DNA from: an uncultured Microbacterium sp.
Lineage (GTDB): Bacteria; Actinomycetota; Actinomycetes; Actinomycetales; Microbacteriaceae
Reading direction: 5' to 3'
Assembly: GCF_900078385.1 (NCBI RefSeq)
Contig: NZ_FLQR01000009.1
Span: 62,001 to 126,000 of the forward strand
Length of the DNA stretch: 64,000 bases
Both the position numbers and the translations under genes were made by a program. The notes beneath the pieces were generated by a model. That model searched no databases and was not told the DNA's origin. It saw only the letters and a list, made by a program, of their open reading frames with translations. Shown piece after piece: positions 1 through 8,940 of this stretch (its first letter is position 1; every line of letters starts with the position of its first letter).

Positions 1-926
1 ACGATCGCGCCGACGGCGCCCGTCGCGACGGCCGGGATCAGCTTCGTGCGCGCGGACGTGAGGAACGTGTCCAGCTGGTCCTCGCTCTCCACCTGCGTGA
101 AGACGACGTCCGCATCGACCTGGTCGAGGTTCTCGGCGCTGACGGTGGTGTAGAAGGTGGCGGCCCCGTCGTCGAGCGCGGTGACGGACTCGGCGGTCAC
201 GAAGCCGAGATCCTCGAGGATCTCCACCCGCGGGTCGGCCGGGAGGTAGAGGTAGAACGTGTCGACGTCATCCGCCGCGTACGCGATCGTCGTGCCGTCG
301 AACTCGGGGTGCTCCGCGGCCGCGTCGGCGACCTGCCGGTCGAGGTCGGCGAGCAGGTCCTCGGCAGCGGCATCCATGCCGAGGGCCTTGCCGGTGTCGG
401 TGATGACGTCGCGCCACGGCGTGGACCAGAGCGCCTCCTCGGGGGCGACGACCGGGATGCCGGCGTTCGTGACGGCGTCGTACTCCTCCTGCGTCAGCCC
501 GGAGTAGGACGCGATCAGGACATCGGGATCGGTCGCGAGCAGCTCCTCGACGGAGAGCTCGTAGGTCGCGCTGTCCAGGATGACGGGCTCCTCCCCGCCG
601 AGGTCCGCGATCGCGTCCTCGACCCACGGCGTGATGCGGTCCTCGCCCCCGCCGTAGTCCATCGAGGAGATGGCCACGGGGACGATGCCGAGTGCCAGCA
701 CGGCGTCGGTGACGCCCCAGCCCCAGGTGGCGATGCGCTCCGGCGGCGCATCGATCGTCGTCGTGCCGTAGATGTGCTCGAACGTGACCGGGAAGCTGTC
801 GGTCGAGCCGGGAGCGGCGTCCGGGGTGGCTGCCGGCTCGGTCGTTCCGGCGCAGCCGGACAGGACGAGGCCGCCGGCCACGGTGAGCGCGACGAGCGCC
901 CCGAGGCGTGAGGTGCGTACGGACAT
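1..926 (-). CDS. Iron-siderophore ABC transporter substrate-binding lipoprotein (3' end beyond window)
   Basis: Translation from ATG at 926: MSVRTSRLGALVALTVAGGLVLSGCAG (lipobox) then a FepB/FecB-like periplasmic-binding sequence (PERIATWGWGVTDAVLALGIVPVAI); next to FecCDE-type genes. Confidence 0.88.
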   Translation of the reverse strand, partial: MSVRTSRLGALVALTVAGGLVLSGCAGTTEPAATPDAAPGSTDSFPVTFEHIYGTTTIDAPPERIATWGWGVTDAVLALGIVPVAISSMDYGGGEDRITPWVEDAIADLGGEEPVILDSATYELSVEELLATDPDVLIASYSGLTQEEYDAVTNAGIPVVAPEEALWSTPWRDVITDTGKALGMDAAAEDLLADLDRQVADAAAEHPEFDGTTIAYAADDVDTFYLYLPADPRVEILEDLGFVTAESVTALDDGAATFYTTVSAENLDQVDADVVFTQVESEDQLDTFLTSARTKLIPAVATGAVGAI

Positions 927-949
927 GGGTGCGTTCCTTTCGAATCGCG

Positions 950-1774
950 TCACGCCTCGTCCGCGGCGGCATGGGCGCCGCCGGGGACGGGGATGACGAG
1001 GGGGGTGGAGGTGAGCGGGTCGGGGATGACGAGGGCGTCGAGGTCGAACGCGCGGGCGACGACCTCCGAGGTCAGGACGTCGGCGGGGGTGCCGTGGGCC
1101 ACGACCCGTCCCGCCTGCATGACGACGAGGTCGTCGGCGTAGCGGGCCGCGAGGTTCAGCTCGTGCAGTACGACGACGATCGTGGTGCCGTCGGTCCGGT
1201 TCAGGGTGCGCAGCAGATCGAGGACCTCGATCTGGTGGCTGAGGTCGAGGAACGTCGTGGGCTCGTCGAGCAGCAGGATGCGCGGCTCCTGAGCGAGGGC
1301 CATCGCGATCCAGACGCGCTGGCGCTGGCCGCCGGAGAGGTCGCCGACGGGGCGGTCGGCGAGGGGGGCGACGCCGGTCTTGGCCATGGCGTCGTCGACC
1401 CGGGCGGTGTCGGCGGCGCTCCAGCGCTGGAAGACGCCGCGGTGCGGATGCCGTCCCCGGGACACGAGCTCCGCGACCGTCAGAGCGTCGGGGGCGGTCG
1501 GATGCTGCGGCAGCAGCCCGACGGTCTGGGCGAAGCGCCGTCGCGACAGCGTCGAGACGTCGGTGCCGTCGAGCTCGACGGCACCTGCGAGCGGCGCGTT
1601 GACCCGCGCGAGGACGTTCAGCAGCGTCGACTTCCCGCACGCGTTGGCGCCGATGATCATCGTGATGCGACCGGGCGCGATGTCGAGGTCGAGGTCGTCG
1701 ATGACGCGGCGGCCCGGGTAGCCCGCGGCGAGCCCTCGTGCGCTCAGGCGCGGCGGTGCGGAGTCGGGGGTCAC
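950..1774 (-). CDS. Iron-siderophore ABC transporter ATP-binding protein (FecE/FepC type)
   Basis: Walker A GANACGKST, signature LSGGQRQRVWIAMAL, Walker B ILLLDEP; GTG start overlapping upstream permease stop. Confidence 0.92.
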   Translation of the reverse strand: MTPDSAPPRLSARGLAAGYPGRRVIDDLDLDIAPGRITMIIGANACGKSTLLNVLARVNAPLAGAVELDGTDVSTLSRRRFAQTVGLLPQHPTAPDALTVAELVSRGRHPHRGVFQRWSAADTARVDDAMAKTGVAPLADRPVGDLSGGQRQRVWIAMALAQEPRILLLDEPTTFLDLSHQIEVLDLLRTLNRTDGTTIVVVLHELNLAARYADDLVVMQAGRVVAHGTPADVLTSEVVARAFDLDALVIPDPLTSTPLVIPVPGGAHAAADEA

Positions 1775-2790
1775 AGGTATCGTCCTTTCGACGTCGCGAG
1801 GAGCCAGAGGAGGAAGACCGCTCCGATGGCGCCGGTGACGACGCCCACGGGCAGCGAGAACCCCGGCAGGGCGAACTGCGCGATGAGGTCGGCGGCGGTC
1901 AGGAGGAAGGCGCCCACGGCGGCGCTCGTGCCGAGGCCGACGGCGCCGTGGCCGAGGAGAGGCCGCGCGATGGCGGGCGCGCACAGGGCGATGAAGGCGA
2001 TCGGGCCGACGAAGGCGCACGTGACGGACGTGAGCAGCACGGCCGTGAGGACCGCGACGATCCGCACCGCTGACGGCTGCACACCGAGCGAGGCCGCCGT
2101 GGGCGCTCCCATCTGCGTGAGCGGGAGCCAGCGGGCGCATGCCACGACCGCGGGCACAGCGACGAGGACGGCCACCGCGACGATCGCGACGTTCCACCAG
2201 GGCGTCGAGGCGAGGCTGCCCGTCAGCCAGATCAGCGCCGCCTGGGCGAGTTCCACCTGCGCGCGCACCATGAGGTAGTTCGTGATGGCGACGCAGAGGA
2301 ACGCCACGCCGACGCCGGCGAGGATGAGCCGGAACCCGCCGTCCGCGCGACGACTGCCGGCCAGGAGCAGGAACGCCGCGACGACGAGCCCGCCGGCGAA
2401 GGCGGCGAGGGCGAGGAGCGGTCCGGTCAGGCCGAGGATGAGGATCGCGAAGACGGCGGCCGCGCCGGATCCGGCGCTGATGCCCAGCAGGTCGGGGCTC
2501 GCGAGCGGGTTCCGCAGCAGCGACTGCAGCAGCGCGCCCGCGGCGCCGAGGGCGGCGCCGACGAGGAGCGCCATCGCGAGGCGGGGCGCGCGGACCTGGA
2601 AGACGACATAGGACTGGACGCGGTCGCCGCCGCCGATGAGCGTCCGCCAGAGGTCGGCGGGAGCGATCGCGTAGTCGCCCACGGAGAGCGAGACGATCGT
2701 GGCGACGAGCACCGCCGCGAGAACGCCGGCCACGACGACGCCGCGCCGCCGCGCGACGCGGGCGCGGATCTGCTGCACGGACGCGGTCAC
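1771..2790 (-). CDS. FecCD-family iron-siderophore ABC permease
   Basis: [46 protein letters not shown]-type FecCD signature; multiple TM segments; GTG start. Confidence 0.92.
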   Translation of the reverse strand: [339 protein letters not shown]

Positions 2791-3797
2791 AGGCTCACCC
2801 GCCCTCGGCGGAGCACGAGCGAGATGAGCACGGGGGCGCCGACGAAAGCGACGACGAGGCCCGCCTGGATCTCTCCGGGCGGGGCGATGACGCGCCCCAG
2901 CACGTCGGCGGCGAGGAGCACGATGGCGCCGACCGGCGCGCCGATGGCGAGGAGCCAGCGGTACTCCCCGCCGACGAGGGCGCGGAGCGCGTGCGGCACG
3001 AGGAGCCCGAGGAAGACGATGGGGCCGGCGATCGAGGTCGCGGCGCCGCAGAGCAGCACGGTGGCGACGATCCCGAGGACGCGCGTGCGTGCGACGCTGT
3101 GGCCGAGGCCCGTCGCGGTGTCCTCGCCGAGAGCGAGGAGGTCGAGACCGCGCGCGGAGGTCACCGCGATGACGGCGCCGACGAGGATCGGGATGACGAC
3201 GACCGCCACCGTGTCCATGCCCCGGGCGGTGAGGCCGCCGACCTGCCAGTAGCGGAAGACGTCGAAGGCCGTGATCGAGGTCGTGAGGATCAGTGTCGTC
3301 ACGGCGGTCAGCCCGGCCGTGACGGCGGCCCCGGTCAGGGCCAGCTTGGCGGGGCTCGTGCCGTCCGGTCCGCGCGTGCCGATGAGCGCGACCGCGATGG
3401 AGGCGAGCGCGGCGCCGCCGAACGCGAACCACACGAAGCCTGCGGGCGCCGTGATGCCGAAGACCGTGATGGCGGCGAGCACGGCGACGGAAGCCCCGGC
3501 GTTGACGCCCAGAAGGCCCGGGTCGGCGAGCGGATTGCGCGTGAGGCCCTGCATGAGGGTTCCGGCGAGGGCGAGGGCGGCTCCCGCGAGGATGCCGATC
3601 ACGGTGCGCGGCACCCGCTGGGTGAGGATGACGGAGTGATCGGCCAGAGACAGGTCGGGCCGCAGCAGCGCGTCGATCACGACGCTCGGAGCGACCGAAC
3701 GCGCGCCGATCATGAGGCTCACGACGGCCATGACGGCCAGCAGTGCGATCGCGCCGGTGAGCAGCAGCCGTCCGCGCCGGTCGCGCGCCGTGGTCAT
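2787..3797 (-). CDS. FecCD-family iron-siderophore ABC permease
   Basis: RVPRTVIGILAGAALALAGTLMQGLTRNPLADPGLLGVNAGAS signature; 4-bp overlaps with neighbours. Confidence 0.92.
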   Translation of the reverse strand: MTTARDRRGRLLLTGAIALLAVMAVVSLMIGARSVAPSVVIDALLRPDLSLADHSVILTQRVPRTVIGILAGAALALAGTLMQGLTRNPLADPGLLGVNAGASVAVLAAITVFGITAPAGFVWFAFGGAALASIAVALIGTRGPDGTSPAKLALTGAAVTAGLTAVTTLILTTSITAFDVFRYWQVGGLTARGMDTVAVVVIPILVGAVIAVTSARGLDLLALGEDTATGLGHSVARTRVLGIVATVLLCGAATSIAGPIVFLGLLVPHALRALVGGEYRWLLAIGAPVGAIVLLAADVLGRVIAPPGEIQAGLVVAFVGAPVLISLVLRRGRVSL

Positions 3798-4738
3798 TCC
3801 TGACGCTCGGACTGGCCGAGTCTCCAGTACCCCATGAACGCGACGCGTTTGCGGTCGACGCCGCAGCCCTGCACGAGGTGCCGGCGAAGCCCCTTGACGG
3901 TGGCCGCCTCGCCGGCGATCCACGCGTAGAACTCCCCCTCGGAGTCGTCGGGACTGTCCCACAGCAGGTCGTGGTCGACATCGATGTCGGCGAGCACCTG
4001 GCGACGGGGCGCGGCGGCGTGCGCGAGGACGTCGCCGGACACGGCGCTCCAGGCCGTGAGCGCTTCGGTCAGCGCCTCGCCGTGGGGGCGGTCCTCGCGC
4101 GGCAGCCACGACACGCGGAACGAGTCGGGCACGTCGAGGGCGATCCGGTCGGCGCCCGAGGGCACCTCGATGAACGCGTCGACGTCGTAGGAGGCGTCGA
4201 GGGTCTCGAGGATCGCGCAGATCGCGGGTGTCGCGGTCTCGTCGCCGGCCAGCACGACGCGGCGCGCGGTCCCCGGATGCCAGTCCAGTCCCTGCCGGTA
4301 CGCGTCGCTGCGCTGGTCGGGACCGATGATGACGATCTCCTGCCCGGTCACGGCCTTCTCGGCCCAGCTTCCGGCCGGCCCGGCGTCGTGATGGACGACG
4401 AAGTCGACGGTGAGCCGGCGCGCGACGGGGTCGATGCGCCGGACCGTGTACGTGCGGAGCGGGCTCCGGGTCGCCGGCGGCAGTGCCCGCCACCTGGAGT
4501 ACCACTCCCCCGCGTCGATGACGTCGCTGTCGTGCTGCCCGATGTCGCTGAGGGTGCCGTCCGGCAGCGGGAGGATCAGCTTGATGCGCTGGTCCAGGCC
4601 CGCGGTTCCGAAGACGTCGAAGTCCTCACCGGCGAAGACGACGCGGGTGAAGTGCGGCGAGAGCCGCTGCACGTCGGCGACCGTCGCGGCGTAGGGCCGA
4701 TAGGCGGGGCGCGTGCGGACGTCCTCGGAGATGCTCAC
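3794..4738 (-). CDS. Siderophore-interacting protein (FAD-binding ferric-siderophore reductase, ViuB-like)
   Basis: RLTVDFVVHHDAGPAGSWAEKAVTGQEIVIIGPDQRSD and WIAGEAATVKGLRRHLVQGCGVDRKRVAFMGYWRLG are family signatures; start could be GTG 4738 or ATG 4774. Confidence 0.9.
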   Translation of the reverse strand: MSISEDVRTRPAYRPYAATVADVQRLSPHFTRVVFAGEDFDVFGTAGLDQRIKLILPLPDGTLSDIGQHDSDVIDAGEWYSRWRALPPATRSPLRTYTVRRIDPVARRLTVDFVVHHDAGPAGSWAEKAVTGQEIVIIGPDQRSDAYRQGLDWHPGTARRVVLAGDETATPAICAILETLDASYDVDAFIEVPSGADRIALDVPDSFRVSWLPREDRPHGEALTEALTAWSAVSGDVLAHAAAPRRQVLADIDVDHDLLWDSPDDSEGEFYAWIAGEAATVKGLRRHLVQGCGVDRKRVAFMGYWRLGQSERQE

Positions 4739-4742
4739 ATAG

Positions 4743-4761
4743 TTAGGGTAGCCTTGCCTCT
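4743..4761. promoter_or_regulatory. Putative DtxR/IdeR iron box
   Basis: TTAGGGTAGCCTTGCCTCT resembles the palindromic consensus TTAGGTWAGSCTAACCTAA (about 14/19 by hand count), just upstream of the siderophore-interacting protein GTG start. Confidence 0.65.
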
Positions 4762-4796
4762 CCCCGGCATCCAAATCGGATCGTCACGCGGAGGGA

Positions 4797-6182
4797 TCAG
4801 CCCGCGGTGGCGCCGTCGCGACGTTCCAGCCGCAGACCCGGGACGAGCGCCAGCAGCGCGAGCGCGGTCGCGACGAGGAACACGGCCGGGAACCCGGCTC
4901 CCGTCCCGGCGAGCGCCGTGAAGGTGAGGCCCATCGCCGCGATGGATGCGGAGGCACCCACCGAATCGGAGATCGACAGGGCGGAGGAGTTGAAGCCCTG
5001 GTTCTGCGCCGTCGAGTAGCCGAGCGTCAAGACGGTGAGCCGCGGGTACATGAGCCCCATCCCGCCGCCGGCCAGCGCCCACCCGGTGATGAGGATCCAG
5101 GGCGGCAGGTGCAGCCAGGCCGTCAGCGTGGCGATGGCCGTCGCGGTGGCGAGCTGCGCCGTGCCGATGAGCGTGATCCGCGTGTTCCCGATGCGGTCGC
5201 CGTACCGGCCCTGCACGTCGGATCCCGCCGCCCACAGCAGCGCGGCCACGGTGAGGGCGAGACCGGCCCACGTCGCGGAGAAGGCGTACCGGTCCATGAG
5301 CAGGTAGGGCACGTAGATCTCCGCGCCGAACAGCGCCCCCGCGATGAGCGCCCGCATCGCCACGACACTCGGGAGCCCGCGGCGGAGCCGCAGGGTTCCC
5401 GGCGGCAGAAGCGGGCGGATGGCGACCGCGATGACGACGACGGATGCCGTGACCACTGCCGGGGCGAGCGCGCCGGCCTCCCCCGCGAGACTCAGCGCGA
5501 GCGCCCCGCCGGCGACGACACTCGCCCAGCCGAGGCGAGCCGCCACGGGGTCGGTCGCGGGATGCTCGGTGCCGAGCGGGCGGTCGTGCAGACGGGCGAG
5601 GACGAGCGCGAACGCCGCGAGGGTCAGCGCCGCGACGCCGAGGAACACCCACCGCCAGTGCAGGTACTCCGCGACGGCGCCGGCGAGGAACGGCCCGACG
5701 ATCGAGGGCACGACCCACGCGGCCGAGAAGGCGGCGAAGACCCGCCCGTGCAGCGTCGCCGGGTACACGCGTGCGACGACGACGTACAGGGCGACGGTCT
5801 GCCCCCCGGTGCCGAGTCCCTGCAGCAGGCGCCCCGCGACCAGGACCTCCATGGTGGGCGCGGCGCCCGCGACGACCAGTCCCGCCACGAAGAGGACCAC
5901 CGACGTCGTGAGGGGAAGGACCGGGCCGGCGCGGTCGCACCAGGCCCCGACGGCGACCATCCCGATGACGCTGGTCGCCAGTGTCCCGGAGAACGCGACG
6001 GCGTAGAGCGCCGCGCCGTCCAGGTCGGCGCTCACGAGCGGCATGACGGTCGTGACGGCGAGCGACTGCGTCGCGGCGAGGAAGATCATCGCCACCGCGC
6101 CGATCGTCACCCAGATGTAGCGCGGATGCCAGATCCCGCCGCCGGGGACGGACCCCGCCGTTCCGCGCCGCGCGGCGCTCAC
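4797..6182 (-). CDS. MFS transporter (multidrug/DHA-like)
   Basis: About 12-14 TM helices; VAGRLLQGLGTGGQTVALYVVVARVYP and HGRVFAAFSAAWVVPSIVGPFLAG MFS motifs. Confidence 0.85.
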   Translation of the reverse strand: MSAARRGTAGSVPGGGIWHPRYIWVTIGAVAMIFLAATQSLAVTTVMPLVSADLDGAALYAVAFSGTLATSVIGMVAVGAWCDRAGPVLPLTTSVVLFVAGLVVAGAAPTMEVLVAGRLLQGLGTGGQTVALYVVVARVYPATLHGRVFAAFSAAWVVPSIVGPFLAGAVAEYLHWRWVFLGVAALTLAAFALVLARLHDRPLGTEHPATDPVAARLGWASVVAGGALALSLAGEAGALAPAVVTASVVVIAVAIRPLLPPGTLRLRRGLPSVVAMRALIAGALFGAEIYVPYLLMDRYAFSATWAGLALTVAALLWAAGSDVQGRYGDRIGNTRITLIGTAQLATATAIATLTAWLHLPPWILITGWALAGGGMGLMYPRLTVLTLGYSTAQNQGFNSSALSISDSVGASASIAAMGLTFTALAGTGAGFPAVFLVATALALLALVPGLRLERRDGATAG

Positions 6183-7339
6183 GAGCGGGCAAGCGCCCCG
6201 ATCCGACGCACCGCCTCCGTGAGCACGTCGGGCGCGCACCCGAAGTTCAGCCGGACGTGGCCGATCCCCTGCACGCCGAAGAGCGGCCCGTGATGCAGAG
6301 CGACCTTCGCGTCCCGCAGGATGCGCCGCGCCGGGTCGTCGCCCCAGCCGTAGGCGGAGACGTCGATCCACGCCAGGTAGCCGGCATCCGGCACGCGGTA
6401 GCGGGCGAGCGGGAGCTCCTCCGCCAAGAGGTCGGACAGGAGGCGACGGTTGACGTCGAGGGCCGCCATCTGCGCGTCCAGCCACGCGTCCGACTCGGGC
6501 GAGAACGCCGCGACCCCGGCGAGCGCACCGAAGAGGCCGGTGCGCCACTCGACCTCCGGCCACAGCCCGCTCACGACGGCGCCGGTCTTCTCGGACGCGC
6601 TGATCATGAGCGCGCACTTCAGGCCCGCCAGGTTGTACGCCTTCGAAGCGCTCGTCACAGCGAAGCCGACCTCGGCGGCGGTCGACGAGGCCGCGAGGAA
6701 CGGCGTGAAGACGCCGCCGGGGTGCACGAGCGGCGCGTGGATCTCATCGCTGATGACGACCGCGCCGAACCGCTCGGCGAGGTCGGCGAGGTCGGCGAGC
6801 GCAGCACGGGAGTGCACGGTGCCGGTGGGGTTGTGCGGGTTGCACAGCAGGACGGCGCGCGCGCCGCCCGCCAGGGCCGCCTCGATCCCCCGCAGGTCCA
6901 GCTCCCAGGCGTCCCCGGTGTCCAGGAGCGGCACCTCCTCGACGACGCCGCCGGCCTCGGGAATGCACATCGAGAACGGCGGGTAGACGGGCGGTGCGAT
7001 GACGACGCGGTCACCGGGTCTGATCGTGGCGCGGAGCAGCTCGACGACCCCCATCATGACGTCGCCGGTCGAGCGGATGCGGGTCGGCTCGACCGCCCAC
7101 CCGTACTGTCGCAGCGCGAACGCGGTGAAGGCGCTCCGCAGTCCCGGGTCCGGCGGCGTGTAGCCGGTGTCGCCGCGGGTCACGGCCTCCGCGAGGGTGC
7201 GCGCGATGGCCGGGGCGAGTGCGAAGTCGGTCTCGGCGACGAACATGGGGATGACGTCCTCCGGGTACGAGCGCCACTTCGTGCTCGACCGTCGGCGCAG
7301 CTCGTCCAGGGGCAGGGTTCGGAGAGGGCTGACACTCAC
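6179..7339 (-). CDS. MalY/PatB-family PLP aminotransferase (putative C-S lyase)
   Basis: KWRSYPEDVIPMFVAETDFALAPAI, GDVMMGVVELLRATIRPGDRVVIAPPVYPPF, LLCNPHNPTGTVHSR, SASKAYNLAGLKCA (PLP lysine). Confidence 0.9.
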   Translation of the reverse strand: MSVSPLRTLPLDELRRRSSTKWRSYPEDVIPMFVAETDFALAPAIARTLAEAVTRGDTGYTPPDPGLRSAFTAFALRQYGWAVEPTRIRSTGDVMMGVVELLRATIRPGDRVVIAPPVYPPFSMCIPEAGGVVEEVPLLDTGDAWELDLRGIEAALAGGARAVLLCNPHNPTGTVHSRAALADLADLAERFGAVVISDEIHAPLVHPGGVFTPFLAASSTAAEVGFAVTSASKAYNLAGLKCALMISASEKTGAVVSGLWPEVEWRTGLFGALAGVAAFSPESDAWLDAQMAALDVNRRLLSDLLAEELPLARYRVPDAGYLAWIDVSAYGWGDDPARRILRDAKVALHHGPLFGVQGIGHVRLNFGCAPDVLTEAVRRIGALARS

Positions 7340-8940
7340 GCCCCGAGCCTATCGGCGCCGCTGTCCACCGCCTCGGCATCTGGTTCGGCTGTGACCTCCG
7401 GTGACGCGGACTCGTCCTTCTGCCAGGGGCGGGCGAGCACCAGCCACGCGACGACCGCCGCGGCGGCGTACACGAGGTAGACCCCGACCCAGGCGCCGAG
7501 CTCCCAGCCGACCTCGTCCCACGCGAACGGCATCGGCATGAGGACGATGAAGAACGCCAGGAGGCCGACGGCGTAGCATCCCGCCCACAGCCACCGGCTC
7601 CATCGCCAGATCGGGTATCCCGGCATCCCGCGGAGCGGAATGAGTGCGACCGGCAGAGCTGCCATGCCGCCGACGGCGACCGCGGCGAGCGCTTCGACGA
7701 GGAGCGTGGCCAGGAACGAGTCCCCCGCGGAGTCGGCGACGGCTCCGTAGACGACCCAGGCGACGGCCGCCCACGCGAACGCGTAGCCGAGCGTGACGAG
7801 GGCGGACTTCGCCTCCGCCGACCGGCCGGCCAGCGCCCCGAACGCGACACCGGCGACGAGCCCGAAGACGATGCCCGGCTCGAACCCCGTCACGCGGGTG
7901 AAGACGACCGCGGCGACCACGACCAGCAGGGTAAGCGGACGGAACGAGTAGGAGTGCGTGACCCCGGGATTCATCCGCGACATGATCCACACGACCGCGG
8001 CCCACCCGAGGACGACGTCCACCGCGAACGAGATGAGGATCGAGAGGACCATGCGCCCCGATCCCGGGTTCAGACCGAACTGCGGGTCCACGAACGCCGA
8101 GATGACCGACGCCGCGACCACGCCCGCCCCCGCCCACCACCAGGAGGCGGTCCATTGCCGGCGCGGCGTGATCACGTCCTCGCCGTCGGCGGCGGGGTGG
8201 CGTCGTGTCTGCCGCGCCGACCACCAGCCCGCGGCGCGTTCGGAACCGGACTCGACGGCGCTGTTCAGGAGCGCCGTCGGGAAGGCGACGAGCAGGACCA
8301 GCACGAGGGTCATCAGGGCGGCGAGGCCGAGCTGGATCGGCGCGGTGCCCGCCGTCGCCGGCGTCGCCAGGGCGGACAGCACGCTCGGGGCGGCCGGGTC
8401 GCCGGTCGCGAGTGCGGAAGCGCTCTCCGTCGCACGGCACCCGGCCTCGCTGAACATGCACACCGGCCCGGTCACCAGGGCTCCCGTCCAGGTGATCTCC
8501 CTCGCGTGGGAGTACGCCTCCGAGCCGTCCCCGCAGTCGTTCCAGCCCAGCGAGTCCTGCGTGAGAGAGGCGCGGAAACCGGTCGCGTCGGCCGTCACCT
8601 CGATGCGCCGCTCCCCGATCCCGTCCCCGCAGGCCGTCGCGGCGCCCGGCGACGTGGATTCCCCGACCGCGGATGTGCCGAGTTCGAGCGGCAGGCCGCG
8701 CAGCAGGGAACGGTAGGGCTCACCGGTCACCCGGCAGGTGCTGCCGGCGCACGTCAGCTCCACGATGCCCGACGCCCCGTCGGTCTCGGTGGCGCCGTCC
8801 GGGCCGGTGCTGACCTCCTCCGCCGTGACCTGATACGTCGCCACGAGCGTGGGTGCCGGCTCGTCGACCGGCGGGGCGGCGGCGCCCAGGAGAAGCGGCA
8901 GGGCCGCGACCGTCAGCAGGAAGACCGCACGCGTGTTCAT
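7336..8940 (-). CDS. Uncharacterised membrane protein: signal peptide, Cys-containing ectodomain, C-terminal multi-TM module (paralog of 10136..11809)
   Basis: MNTRAVFLLTVAALPLLLGAAAPP signal; LTCAGSTCRVTGEPYRSLL..., then a TM region with DPQFGLNPGSGR and GFEPGIVFGLVAGVAFG; 4-bp overlaps with both neighbours. Confidence 0.75.
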   Translation of the reverse strand: MNTRAVFLLTVAALPLLLGAAAPPVDEPAPTLVATYQVTAEEVSTGPDGATETDGASGIVELTCAGSTCRVTGEPYRSLLRGLPLELGTSAVGESTSPGAATACGDGIGERRIEVTADATGFRASLTQDSLGWNDCGDGSEAYSHAREITWTGALVTGPVCMFSEAGCRATESASALATGDPAAPSVLSALATPATAGTAPIQLGLAALMTLVLVLLVAFPTALLNSAVESGSERAAGWWSARQTRRHPAADGEDVITPRRQWTASWWWAGAGVVAASVISAFVDPQFGLNPGSGRMVLSILISFAVDVVLGWAAVVWIMSRMNPGVTHSYSFRPLTLLVVVAAVVFTRVTGFEPGIVFGLVAGVAFGALAGRSAEAKSALVTLGYAFAWAAVAWVVYGAVADSAGDSFLATLLVEALAAVAVGGMAALPVALIPLRGMPGYPIWRWSRWLWAGCYAVGLLAFFIVLMPMPFAWDEVGWELGAWVGVYLVYAAAAVVAWLVLARPWQKDESASPEVTAEPDAEAVDSGADRLGA

